A model generated the notes under the pieces. It made no database searches, was not told where the DNA came from, and worked only from the letters and a program-made list of their open reading frames with translations. The position numbers were made by a program, and so were the translations under genes. Source: Molossus alvarezi (lineage: Eukaryota > Chordata > Mammalia > Chiroptera > Molossidae). Taken from it: a stretch of DNA of 64,000 nt. The stretch covers positions 126,944,001 to 127,008,000 of the forward strand of contig CM073886.1 in the NCBI GenBank assembly GCA_037176705.1, given 5' to 3'. Of the stretch, positions 1 through 9,995 are shown piece by piece. How positions within the stretch are numbered: the first letter of the stretch is position 1; each line of letters starts with the position of its first letter.

Positions 1-645
1 TCCTGCAGGATGGGGCCAGCCCACGCGAAGGCCCGAACCCCGCTGCAATGCCTGCTGAGTCACTGCTCTGATTTCTTTAACGCTCCTGTGACTAGGGGAA
101 GCCAGCAGACCCAGGCTTACTCAGGACCTGTGTGAATTAGAGCGGCCCACTTTTGGGGTAGGATGGCCCGGTACAGGCTCCTTTGACTCAGAGTTAGTGC
201 AGGCACTCACCCGGGCCACGGGGGGGTGGCAGAGTTGGGGGGGGGGGCGGTCCAGCTGCAGAAGGGGCTGTTCCTTCCGGGCCAGCCAGGGCTGCTCCTC
301 CACAGCGGTTTGGAGGCAGCTAGTTTCCAACAAGCTTCTCTGAACTTTGGGGAGTTGAATATAGGGATCCCAGGCATGGGTGCGACGTGCTCTTAGAGAG
401 TTAAAAAACACTCCGCCCAGCATAAACATGGGTGTTAGGATGTCGCTCCCCTTTTCTGCGTCCTTTTGTAAACCTGGTGTCAGAGGAAATGTTCCCATTC
501 CTCTACCCTTGGTGGGACCCAAATACTGCCGGGGGAAGGGCTTCCTTAGACACTTTTCACCGAGTTCTCCTGTGAGGCCTATTGGCCCAATGGCTGAATT
601 AGCAAAGGGGGTAATAGCAGCCTGAAGGGAAACAGGGTACATGGA
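1..645. other. GC-rich unassigned stretch at window edge
   Basis: I do not recognise a gene or repeat family here. The stretch is GC-rich and contains a G run near 236-250. An open frame of 173 codons lies on the minus strand (121-642), but it resembles no family I know. The segment lies just upstream of a gag nucleocapsid trace on the + strand, so by position it could be badly decayed gag, but no gag motif can be seen to support that. Confidence 0.3.
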
Positions 646-837
646 ATAGCATCACCCTAGGAAAGGAAACATGGGGAAGGGACAGGACTGCAGGCCTAGG
701 TCCCGATTAAGGACAGAAAAGACAAGGGCAAAGTCAGGTGTAGAGGAACAAATAAAAAGCCGTCCTTAATTCAGGAAAATGACAGGGCTAGGGCTCCTTC
801 CAACTGAGCCCTCCGGAACCCAGAATAATACTAAATA

Positions 838-1379
838 ATAGGGCACAAACTAGTTAGTCTCCTGGTAGACACTGGTGCAGCAGACTCAGTCTCGACTGAG
901 CCAGTGGGGCCCTAACCTATCCCTGGACTCCAAAGAGGACTATAGACCTTGGGAAAAATACTGTGACTGATTCCTTTCTGGTCCTGCCCGAATGCCCACA
1001 CCCCCTACTCGGACGTGCTCTCCTCCAGAGATCATTCAAGTGCTGGCCACTGCCACTCCAGGCCAGCCCCCACTTCAAGTTCCACAAGACGCTGGCCATC
1101 AATCCTGCCAGCCTGCCTCCAGATGATGACCCGGAGAAAGCTCTGCAGGACTACCTGGAGGCAGTCGACACTGTAGTTGGCCGACCAGACCTCAGGGATG
1201 ACCCACTGCCATCATCAGATGAGGTATTGTTCACGGACGGGAGCAGCTATGTCCAGGAAGAAATCAGGTATGCTGGGACAGCAGTAGTAACTCTGGACTG
1301 TGTCATCTGGTCACAGTCCTTGAATAAGGGAACTTCAGCCCAATGGGCTGAACTCATAGCCCTAATCCAGGCTCTCTGA
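838..1379 (+). pseudogene. ERV pol remnant: protease joined to RNase H
   Basis: The protease active-site triad region LVDTGAA reads from 862. After a frame change, an open frame at 963-1379 carries the protease C-terminus (LPECPHPLLGR) followed directly by connection-domain and RNase H sequence with the catalytic motif LFTDGSS near 1230-1250 and the downstream GTSAQWAELIAL block. The polymerase palm domain expected between them is absent, so this is an internal deletion of roughly 1.5 kb or more compared with an ordinary gammaretroviral pol. The frame stops at 1377-1379, inside RNase H. Non-functional. Confidence 0.7.
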
Positions 1380-1399
1380 TGGGGCAAGAGAGATCTGCT

Positions 1400-2520
1400 G
1401 CCCACGAGAGCTGCCCTAAAACCAGTGGGGACTCACCACATACACTAGGTCAGAAAATGACCTAGCCAAGCAGAAACAAGTCATGAAGGAAATCAATGGA
1501 TGATGGACACTGCCTGATGGGAGGTTGTTAGTCCCAGAGGCTCTGGGTCGGACTTGAGTCAGCCAGCTGCACCAGACTACCCCCTAGGTTACACCACGCT
1601 CACTGAACTCCCGAGAGGCAGGAAATGTCCAGTAAGGTCACAGGGAAAGGGAGAAGGTGGAAGGAAGCAGGAATGTGCAAGTGTAAGTAGGGAGGAGGAG
1701 GAGAAAAGCTGGGGGATGTGCAGACAGCGGATAGATTGACAAGCTCTCAGGTTCATGTCAGGGGAGGGACTAGAAAAGTCGCAGAGGGTCTGTGTAAATT
1801 GAAGAAGGATTGTATAAGTCGTAGAGGGTCTATCAGCAAGCTGAAGAAGGATTGTGGAGAGGGAAGAAATAAAAAGGAAAGGATTATGCAGAGGAAATAA
1901 AAAGTTAAGGAAGGATAAAAGAAAGGGACATACATATTGCAGGAAGACGGGACATTGGAGGAATACTCAGGAAGGGAAGAAGATAGGACACTGAGGGGGG
2001 AGAGCCTGCCCCTAGTAATAGATTAACAGTCTAAGATGTAGTAAAGGGAGGAACAGATTTAGGCTACTCCTGGCCCTTCGATCAGACAACGGCCCTGCCT
2101 TGATAGCAAAGATATCACAGGATTCTCTAAGGGATTCAATATAAATTAGAAGCTCCATTGTGCTTACCGCCCACAGAGTTCCAGGCAGGTGAGCACATGA
2201 ACAGGACTTTAGAAACCGGTGAAATCTGGACCACTCTGCTCCCCTCGCCCTCTTACAGTTCTTGCAGGCCCTGCAGTCTGCCCAGAGGCCGTCCATAAAC
2301 ACATCTGGGATGCCCTGCCTGTGCCCACCGCGGACCCTGTGCACCCTTTCCAGCCTGGGGACTCAATGTAGGTAAAAAAATTCACCACCTGCGGACGAAC
2401 TCCAGCCTGGAAGGGAGCATACACTGTCATCCTGCCTGCACCAATGGCTGTCAAGGTCAACGGCATCCTGGTCTGGCTGCACCACTCCCGGCTGAAGGCG
2501 GAAAAAGCAGAATAGACGGT
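1400..2520 (+). pseudogene. ERV integrase remnant
   Basis: Fragments of integrase appear in order in shifting frames. A zinc-domain-like stretch lies around 1430-1560. The core contains RSDNGPA (second catalytic Asp, about 2079-2098) and the YRPQS block near 2167-2181. The C-terminal SH3-like stretch with WKGAYTVIL and LVWLHHSRLK lies at about 2408-2495. Stops and indels interrupt it throughout, and 1570-2060 is an A/G-rich block with little recognisable sequence. Order and spacing fit the pol 3' end that precedes env. Confidence 0.6.
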
Positions 2521-2529
2521 GCAGACCTC

Positions 2530-3860
2530 TCCAGATCCCTAAACAATGAGACTCTTGCGTTTATCAGGACTCTAATTTTTCTGATTATGACTGTACAGGG
2601 GAATCTTTATAGATCTAGGCCCTAGTGGAACTGGGAACTTAGAAATAGGATATTAGGGGAGGTCTTAAGAAATGTCACCACAAAGGGGATAGAAAAACCT
2701 ATTTTTAGTTTCAACCTATGTGATCTCATGAGAGGTCATAGGCACAGATAACATTACTGAAGATTGATGTCAGATAGAAAGGCCCCTACCCTGGGCTTAT
2801 AGGACATCTATGGGGGAATGGGGACTAAAGGGGTAGGAACCTATGTATGCCCAGGGAGCGGTACTGTCACTACAAGTTGCTTAAATACAAATCAATAGTT
2901 TTGTCCATCTTCAGGTTGTGAAACCATATTTACTACTAAGGACTGTCTAAGAAGCAGGGACCCTCATTCAGGTTTTAGAAGGTTAACCAAGACCAAGGGT
3001 TTCCCTATAGAAAATCTGACCCCATTCAGATTACAGTCATTAGTCAGCCAGACCTTTATTAGGCCACAGGAAGGTCATAGGGGCTGACTGCTGGTTATGC
3101 CCAAATTCGAGGCCACCTTATTATAAAGGGCTAGGCCTCTCCGAGCCAATTTCCCAGACCCCATACGCTGACAACTGTACATGGGACCAGCCCAAGTTAA
3201 CTTTGGGGACTATCCAAAGGCAAGGGACTTGCATATGCCCACCTAAGTATAAGTGTGAGCAGTACAAAGCAGATGAGGTTTATATCTTCCTTTCCTGAAG
3301 CAGGGAAGACTCTGTGTAGCACTAGGCGAAATCTGCTGTCTCTATGCCAATAATTCAGGAATAATACAGGGACAGAGTTAGTTTCCTTAATAAGAAAAAA
3401 AGTCAATGATTTCACTTGTACATCATACCAGTAAGGATGTAATAACTCCATTCTGACCCTCAGTTACTGCACATACACACCCAGGCAGACTCTTTTTCTT
3501 ATAAACATAAGGGCCTTGAGAAACCCAAAGAAGACTATAAAGATAAGGGGTTAATAATAGCCTCAGGAAACTGAGAGGAACCATGAGAAAAAAGAGATTA
3601 ATGGTTACCCTCACCTGTAACAAGCTCCTCTCTCCCCCTTCTCTGGATCAGCCGCCCTTACTGGTGCCAAAGCGGCGCCAAGGGATTGTAGTTTGTTTTT
3701 CTGTAGTTTGTGCCTTTAAAAGCAGGCAACAAAGAAGGCAGGTGGCTGAGGATTTGGGGAGAGCACCCCCAGCCCACGTATGATAAAGTGCTTCTTTACA
3801 ACTCAGCTGTGGGTCTCTGGTATCTCACTGACATTTTACCCCATTTAGAGGCCCAGCCAA
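2530..3860 (+). pseudogene. ERV envelope surface-subunit remnant
   Basis: This lies where env SU belongs, between the integrase C-terminus and the transmembrane tail. No long frame is open. A hydrophobic leader-like run near 2555-2600 and scattered cysteine-containing pieces (for example GTYVCPGSG at about 2837-2863) are all that can be read. The last third (about 3590-3840) looks LTR-like and may be a later insertion. The call rests mainly on position. Confidence 0.4.
3590..3842 (+). mobile_element. Possible LTR-like insertion inside env
   Basis: This short block sits between SU remnants and the intact TM tail. It has a TATA-like TTTAAAAG near 3713-3720, an ATAAAG polyA-like hexamer near 3784, and a U5-like run ending in TGTGGGTCTCTGGTATCTC. 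That layout resembles the 3' half of a class I LTR of another family. No clean boundaries or target-site duplication are visible, so the call is tentative. Confidence 0.3.
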
Positions 3861-3861
3861 T

Positions 3862-4104
3862 AGCTCAGGAGCCATCAGAGAGAGTGTTCAGGTTCTGAGG
3901 AAGCGCCTCGCACAACGGGCCAGAAGCGAAGAGGCCTGTGATGGCTGGTTCGAAGGCCTTTATAACTGGTCCCCCTGGCTCACTACTCTGCTCTCTGCTC
4001 TAGCAGGCCCCCTCATACTCCTATTTGTAGGACTGACATGTAGAGCTATAAGCATAAACAAATTAACAGCTTTCGTAAGAGAGCGGGTCCAATATGTCAA
4101 ATGA
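3862..4104 (+). pseudogene. ERV envelope transmembrane tail, open frame
   Basis: An uninterrupted frame of 80 codons with no start codon, ending at the TGA at 4102-4104. It reads as the C-terminal part of a gammaretroviral TM subunit: an RESVQVLRKRL helix, a Cys-containing turn, the WFEGLYNWSPWLTTLLS pre-membrane block, a hydrophobic span of about 20 residues (LAGPLILLFVGL region), and a short basic cytoplasmic tail. The ectodomain parts needed for fusion are not in this frame, so it is a relic. It is the best-preserved coding piece of the provirus. Confidence 0.7.
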
Positions 4105-4191
4105 TTAGTCCTGGCCTCTCATTACCAAAGGTTGTCATTAGATGAACAACAGGAATCAAAGATTTGATCTGTACATAAGGCCAGTGGGGAA

Positions 4192-4636
4192 TGTTATAAC
4201 CCAGTAATTTTCCATCCCCTAGAAGAAGGACCTTGTCCTATCCTTGACCCCGAGTTGTTTTTGCAAAAACTCTTGATCAGGAAGGTATGCGTCAGCCAAG
4301 ACCACAAGGGTGTTGACCATGAGCTTAACCAATCAGGAGATGTCAGATGGGGCAATGAGACATTCAGGGCTGGGGTCTAGTAAATGTTACGAAATATAAA
4401 ATAAACAGCTTGTGCAGCTGCTAACTGCTGATATCCATCCGCTTCTGTCCAAGTAGCTCGCTTGCTCTGCTGAACTCTTGAGTAACCCTTGTCCTATAGA
4501 AGCAACCCTCCCCCTGAGCTCGGGGCTGCAATTCTCTTCTGTGTAAGTTGGTTGCAGTCCCTGCACAGGTAATAAAGCTCCTAATATTCACAATTACTTT
4601 GTGTCCGAGTGAGGTTGACTCTCCTGGGGTACAGCA
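4192..4636 (+). repeat. ERV long terminal repeat (about 445 bp)
   Basis: It begins TGTTATAACC right after a short purine run (GTGGGGAA) that fits a degenerate polypurine tract, and ends ..TACAGCA. A TATA box (ATATAAAATA) lies at 4394-4403 and an AATAAA signal at 4571-4576, in the right order for U3-R-U5. The upstream neighbour is env, so this is the 3' LTR of the copy to the left. Exact ends are inferred from TG..CA rules, because no second LTR lies in the window for comparison. Confidence 0.65.
4571..4576 (+). promoter_or_regulatory. LTR polyadenylation signal AATAAA
   Basis: Canonical hexamer about 170 bases downstream of the LTR TATA box, the spacing expected for an R region. Confidence 0.5.
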
Positions 4637-5260
4637 CTTGGGGGCCAGAGTGGTCTGGGCCACAGCGCTTAAGATCTCCGCCTCAGGACCTGCGGTGGTG
4701 GCTGTCGGACAACGAGGTGGCTCCGAAAGGTCCAGGCCCTCAAGATTTCAGATGTCACTTGCCTGTCCTGGAGCGAGGTGACCCTTTCCAGGGAGTTTCC
4801 GGGGTCTACAGCCTCTCTCCGGGGACCTCTGACTCTTTGGGGGCCACGGCCATCGGGTCTCAGCGACCTGCCCCGGGTGCTCTGTTTTCCAGGAAAGTGT
4901 CCGTTTCAACCATCCCCCGAGAAGCCCACAGGGGCTGAGAACATTTCCCAGGGAGTCTCCCCCTGGTCCCAGAGTGCTCGCAGGGCTCTGGAATGAAAGG
5001 GGGCCAGGCAGCCTGTCCAGTCAGAGGGGCTCAGGGCTGCGGGATCCTGGGCCCCTGCTTGCCCGGGAAAAGGCTGCGCGCTCCCATCCGACCCCCACCA
5101 GGGCACAGGGGATCTGGGATTCAGAAGCCCCCAGCCCGCGGTGTTGTATGCTCTTCTGGTCTCTTGGGGGTCCTAACCAGTTGGTAGGAAGTGGGCTGGC
5201 GACATTAATGCTATGAGATAATTGAATCACCCAATCATTTTGGGTGAAGTTATTTGTGGT
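4637..5260 (+). other. Leader-like sequence after the LTR
   Basis: The first bases after the LTR (TTGGGGGCCAGAG) start like a proline-tRNA primer-binding site (TGGGGGC) and then diverge. About 600 bases of GC-rich, non-repetitive sequence follow, before AT-richer DNA resumes near 5210. This looks more like a 5' leader than host flank. No gag start can be identified. Overlapping open frames here on both strands look accidental. Confidence 0.3.
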
Positions 5261-6540
5261 CAAACTCTCTTCACCATAGATTGAGTCAGGGGTGAAAAGA
5301 AACGTACCAGTGCACCGGAGGAAAGAAAACTGTTTTCAGGACACTGATTTTTGGAAAGCCCCAGATCATACTGCTAGTTTGGGAAAAGGAAACTGAAACC
5401 AAGTCTCCGAGCAGAGGGATGTTTGAGGTTGGGGGTTGGGAGGCTGGAAGCTGGGGTCAGTAGGGGGGAAGGAGGGGACAGGGAGGGCACCCAATTCTTC
5501 AGGTGGACTTTCCCTTACCCACGCTGTCTTCTCCTGGTGAATTGTTCAGTTCAAAGGACCTCAGACTGTGCTGGGACCAGTGTCACCCAAAGAAGCTCCA
5601 GAAACAGTCTGCCTGGATGAGGGGCAGCTCTGCACCTCTCTCCAAGTGACCCCTCAGGTTTTCTCACCTCTCCAGGCCTCCGGTTGTCATCTCTGAAATG
5701 ACCATTAACTCTCATTAGAAAGTAGCTTTCGGGAATGCATGCAATAACAAAAGCGAATACAGGTATTTAGGATTACTGGGCAGAAATTTATTTGTTCAAT
5801 TATTCTTATGATGATCATTATTATCAATAGTATTACGGACAGGATTATCATCTTAATGAGAACAAATGTTAAATACTGCCTTTCTTTGAAAGTTTTCTTT
5901 CTCTAAATTGATTATTTTTCCTCAGCACATAATATTTGTGAATTCTATTCCAATACATCCTTCCTCTGTGTCAAATAGCCTGTTCACCTAAGTACCTTAA
6001 AGATTTCAGTTAGATATTCATCTTACTGCCGTAACATCTGGTCTTTCCAACACTTATGGAGCACCTTTTGTTATCCTTCCATGTTCCCGGTGCTATGACA
6101 GGACTGTACCCACAGAGACGAAGAACTGGCTACAGTTTTCAGACATGACATTGTAGTTAGAGAACAAAAACGCAGCCAGGGGACCATTCAGAACCCAGCC
6201 AGCCACATGAGCGTTGTAGTAGCTGATTTGATGACCAGAAAGAAACATTCTACACCTGATACCTCATTTCAAAGTCACATTTTTATTATTTGCTTAACTG
6301 CAGGGGGTGAAAAAAAAGACTACGGTAGAAATAATAAATTAGACATAACAAAACAGAAAAACATCGAACAATGAAATAGTGAAGATGGCAAATGATTGAA
6401 AGCTGAAGCTAGCTGAAGATGTAGGGGAGCTGCTTGGGACACTCACAGCTGAGTTGAGAATTGGGGCAGAGGTGCTCAGAATCAAAGAGCTCAGCCTGAG
6501 GGGTAGAAGTGTCAGGCCAACTGAGAATTGTCACAGCTGA
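5261..6540. other. Intergenic, mostly unassigned
   Basis: No gene seen. A weak MIR-core-like stretch (TTTTCTCACCTCTCCAGGCC, about 5659-5703) is present. The rest is AT-rich single-copy-looking DNA. Confidence 0.4.
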
Positions 6541-6556
6541 GGCCAAGGGAGGGGGG

Positions 6557-7080
6557 AGGTACAGCCAGCCTGTGTTGTGGGGGCCAGGAAGTCACAAGGG
6601 TGAGAACCAGCGGGGGCCCTGGTTCTCTGTATCAATCACCAGCAAGGTGCAACTGGCAAACTATATGATAATAATATCAGAGCAGGAGCAAGAAGGTATC
6701 TATCTGGGCGTTCATACTTGGGTACAGATATTGACCAGATCTCCCTTTGGATTTTGTAACGCTCTCAAGTTCAGAGGGAATTGTGATGTGTAAGGCTCTT
6801 AACTTCAGAGAACATCCTGATGCATAGTAACCCTGGCATATTTGTGTTTTATATTCTCTGAATCTGGCTTTGGGAGCTCAACAGATTTTTAACATATTTC
6901 TACGTGTATCTATTTTATACTCACACACACATATAAATATAACTCTGTCTTGATCGATTTATATTCATAGCTCTTGGACATCTTTTGAGAAGGTACTATT
7001 TGTCATTTTATTTTATTATTTTAGAGAGAGAGGAAGGGAGAGGGAGAGAAAGATAGAAACATTGATGAAAGAGAGGGGAG
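6557..7080. repeat. Tandem duplication, copy 1
   Basis: Starts AGGTACAGCCAGCCTGTGTT and repeats from 7081 with about 3% substitutions plus a few indels over roughly 450 bases. The copy ends inside a SINE (about 7002-7075) that is cut off at the junction. Confidence 0.85.
7002..7075 (-). mobile_element. VES SINE, cut by duplication junction
   Basis: Only the 3' body and tail remain (TTTTAGAGAGAGAGGAAGG.. on the + strand). The tRNA head is missing because the tandem duplication breakpoint lies inside the element. Confidence 0.75.
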
Positions 7081-7605
7081 AGGTACAGCCAGCCTGTGTT
7101 GTGGGTGCCAGGAAGTCACAAGGGTGAGAACCAGCGGGGGCCCTGGTTCTCTGTATCAATCACCAGCAAGGTGCAACTGGCAAACTATATGATAATAATA
7201 TCAGAGCAGGAGCAAGAAGGTATCTATCTGGGCTTTCATACTTGGGTACAAATGTTGACCAGATCTCCCTTTGGATTTTGTAACGCTCTCAAGTTCAGAG
7301 GGAATTGTGATGTGTAAGGCTCTTAACTTCAGAGAGCATCCTGATGCATAGTAACCGTGGCATATTTGTGTTTTATATTTGCTGAATCTTGCTTTGGGAG
7401 CTCAACAGATATTTAACATATTTCTACATGTGTCTATTTTATACACACACACATATAAATATAACTGTGGTACCATCAAGTTTTGATTGACTTATATTCA
7501 TAGCTCTTGGACATCTTTTGACAAGGTTCTATTTGTAGTTTTTTAAAATATTTTAGAGAGAGAGGAAGGGAGAGGGAGAGAGATAGACACACTGATGAGA
7601 GAGAA
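7081..7605. repeat. Tandem duplication, copy 2
   Basis: Second, direct copy of the block at 6557-7080. Here the SINE is complete and continues past the end of the duplicated unit to 7741, which shows that the SINE was present before the duplication. Confidence 0.85.
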
Positions 7606-7741
7606 TATCGAATGGGCCTCCTGCATGTCCTCTCACTGGGGATCAGGCCCACAACCTGGGCATGTGTCCTGAGCAGGAATCGAACTGGTGACCTCTTGGT
7701 GCATGGGTCAACGCTCAACCACTGAGCAATACTAGCTGGGT
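7543..7741 (-). mobile_element. VES SINE
   Basis: Full element of the 'TGGTGTGGCTCAGTGGTTGA' head type on the minus strand. The flanks share ATTTGTAGTTTT, a target-site duplication. Confidence 0.85.
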
Positions 7742-7766
7742 TATATTTGTAGTTTTAGCTGTTAAT

Positions 7767-8020
7767 TTGAAACATTTCAAGTATGCCCATAGAAAAAAAA
7801 ATAGTTTAATGAACCCTAATGTGTGCATTACCGAGGCTTTAACAATTTTCCATAGTTGGCAATCTTGCTTCAATATCTGCACAGGGGTTTTTGTTTTTTT
7901 GCCAGAGTATTTTATGGTAGTTCATACACATCATATCATTCTCTCTGGCAGTACTTCAGTATTTATCCATAACACATCAGGCCTCCTTTTATAATCACAA
8001 TGACATTATTATACTTCATA
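7767..8020. other. Unassigned spacer, possibly old L1
   Basis: AT-rich. Phrases such as GCAATCTTGCTTCAATATCTGC hint at old LINE sequence, but I cannot assign a family. Confidence 0.25.
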
Positions 8021-8022
8021 GT

Positions 8023-8255
8023 TTTTTATTTATTGATTGATTTTAGAGAGAGAAGAAGGGGGGTAGAGAGAGAGAGAGAGAGAGAAACATTGAGGAGAGA
8101 GATCATCGAGGAGAGAGAACATTGACTGGCCGCCTCCTGCATGCCCCCCACTGGGGATTTGGCCCACAACCTGGGCATGTGCCCTGATCGGGAATGGAAC
8201 TAGCAACCTCTTGGTGCAGGGTCGATGCTCAACCAGTGAGCCACACCAGCCGGCC
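8023..8255 (-). mobile_element. VES SINE
   Basis: Complete minus-strand copy with a GA-rich 3' body. The flanks TATACTTCATAG and TATACTTTATAG form a target-site duplication. Confidence 0.9.
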
Positions 8256-8352
8256 TATACTTTATAGTGTTAACAATAATTTTAATGTTATCTAATAATC
8301 AGTAGGTGTTCAAACTGCCCTATCTTTGAAATGCCTCTTTTCAGTTTATTTC

Positions 8353-8384
<32 letters not shown>
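8353..8384. repeat. (GTT)n microsatellite
   Basis: About ten GTT units directly abutting the tail of the next SINE. It probably arose from the oligo-T tail of that minus-strand element. Confidence 0.9.
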
Positions 8385-8592
8385 AATCCTCACCAGAAGA
8401 TATTTTTTTCATTGATTTTTACAGAGTCAAAGGGAGGGAGGGGGGGAGAGAGAGAGAGATCAACTGGTTGTCTCCTGCAGGTGACCTCGTCAAACCTGTA
8501 ACCCAGGTACATGTGTGCTCTTGACAGGGAATCGAACCCTCGACCCTTTGGTTTGTGCGTGAGGCTCTAACCACCGAGCCGCCTGCAGGCCT
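8385..8592 (-). mobile_element. VES SINE
   Basis: Begins AATCCTCACCAG on the + strand (the 3' end) and ends with the reverse complement of the tRNA-like head at the GGCC near 8590. Diverged copy. Confidence 0.8.
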
Positions 8593-8703
8593 TCAGCTGA
8601 CCCACACTTTGCATAGGATTGATTTGTCTCATTAAAAAATTTTTTGTTTTGTAGTTAATTATTACCCTCTCCCCCGACCCTTTTTCTTGCCTTTTTGTTG
8701 TTG

Positions 8704-8929
8704 TTAATCCTCACTAGAGGATATTTTCCATTGCTCTTTTTTTAGATAGAGTGGAAGTGGGTGGGGGCGAAACATCTCACATTATTGGTTGCCTCCTGAA
8801 GGACTCCAACTGGGGCCAGGATGGAATCAGCAACCCAGATACATGTCCTTGACCCAGAATCAAATCCAACCCTCAGCCCTTCGTTCTGAGAGCTGAGGGT
8901 CCAACTGTAGAGCCAAACTGGCCAGGGCT
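8704..8929 (-). mobile_element. VES SINE, diverged
   Basis: TAATCCTCACTAGAGGATAT at the 3' side and GAGCCAAACTGGCCAGGGC at the head. The flanks TTTTTCTTGCC and TTTTACTTGCC look like a degraded target-site duplication. Confidence 0.8.
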
Positions 8930-9394
8930 TTTACTTGCCTTTCATTGTTTACAAATGTAGGTGATTTGTCCTGTGGAATTTTTCACTTCCTGAATTTGGC
9001 TGATTGTTCATTATGTGTTGTTTAATTTTCTTTTATTACACATAGCTCTTGTGAATCTATGATCTTGATGTTTATTAGATTTAGTTAGAATTTCATAGGC
9101 AAAAATACTTCATAAATGATGCTGAGTCTTCCTATTAATTAAGAGGCACATTATATCTGATAGATTAAGAACTGTAGCTGGATTTAGGTGACGTGGGCTT
9201 GAACCCTCTGTAACAAACATTTCCGGTAATGTCTTAATTGATGGTTTTAACATCTGTTAATGACCATCACCTAGATCCACTCTATCGGTGGGGGATTGCA
9301 AAATGATGAAGGCTTCATCCTCTCATTCATCTTCATTTATTAGTTGGGTGTCTACTATAACGATGTTCTTTCTCTCACTAATTGTTTTCTTTTA

Positions 9395-9995
9395 ATTTTT
9401 TAGTCATAAAATATATTTTATTTTAAAATTGTACATATTTAAGGTGTACAATGCGATGTGGTTTTCTGTCAATTACAGTTGACATTCAATATTATTTTAT
9501 ATTATTGTGATTTGGGTGTACAGCATAGTGTTTAGACATTTATTACAACGTGGACCCTCTGATAAGTGTATTACCCACCTGGCACCATACATCTCTTTGT
9601 TTGTTTTTACAGTATTATTGACTATATTTCCTATGCTGTATTTTACATCCCCATGACTGTGTGTGACTACCAATTTGTACTTAATATTTTTCACCATTCA
9701 TGTAGCCCTTTAACCCCACCCATCTGGCATCTGTTTGTTTTCTGTATCTACAAGTTTGTTTGTTTTGTTTGTTCATTTATTTTTGTTCTTTAGAGTCCAC
9801 ATATAAGTGAAATCATATGTTATTTTTTTCTCTGACTTATTTCACTCTAAACCCATCCATGTTCTCACAAATGGTAGGATTACTTTTTTTTTTTTATGGC
9901 TGAGTGATATTCCATTTTATATATGCACTACAGCTTTTTTATCCAGTCATCTACTGATGGGCACTTAGATTGCTTCTATATCTTAGCTATCCAAT
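9395..9995 (-). mobile_element. L1 LINE 3' end fragment
   Basis: Reads as the antisense of an L1 3' region: the GTGTACAGCATAGTG block, then the text that ends with GGGCACTTAGATTGCTTCTA. The same region of another L1 copy occurs at about 49180-49720. 5'-truncated, no coding capacity. Confidence 0.8.

Larger units (their letters stand above)
646..5260 (+). mobile_element. Class I (gammaretrovirus-like) endogenous retrovirus, decayed
   Basis: An old proviral copy whose internal region reads 5' to 3' on the + strand: nucleocapsid trace (about 650-700), protease (about 838-1020), RNase H (about 1030-1378), integrase (about 1400-2510), envelope (about 2540-4104), then an LTR (4192-4636). Gene order and short motifs fit a gammaretrovirus-type pol and env. 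Many stop codons and frame changes make it non-functional. The reverse transcriptase polymerase domain is missing. The LTR is followed by sequence that looks like a retroviral leader rather than plain flanking DNA. It is not near any host exon. The left part of the element may lie outside the window. Confidence 0.75.

Noticed and set aside
121..642. 173-codon minus-strand frame
   Set aside because: No recognisable domain; lies in GC-rich DNA beside a decayed ERV; opposite to the ERV strand.
8353..8384. Possible CRISPR-like or functional repeat array
   Set aside because: Simple GTT microsatellite; no spacers. No CRISPR arrays or bacterial features exist in this window.
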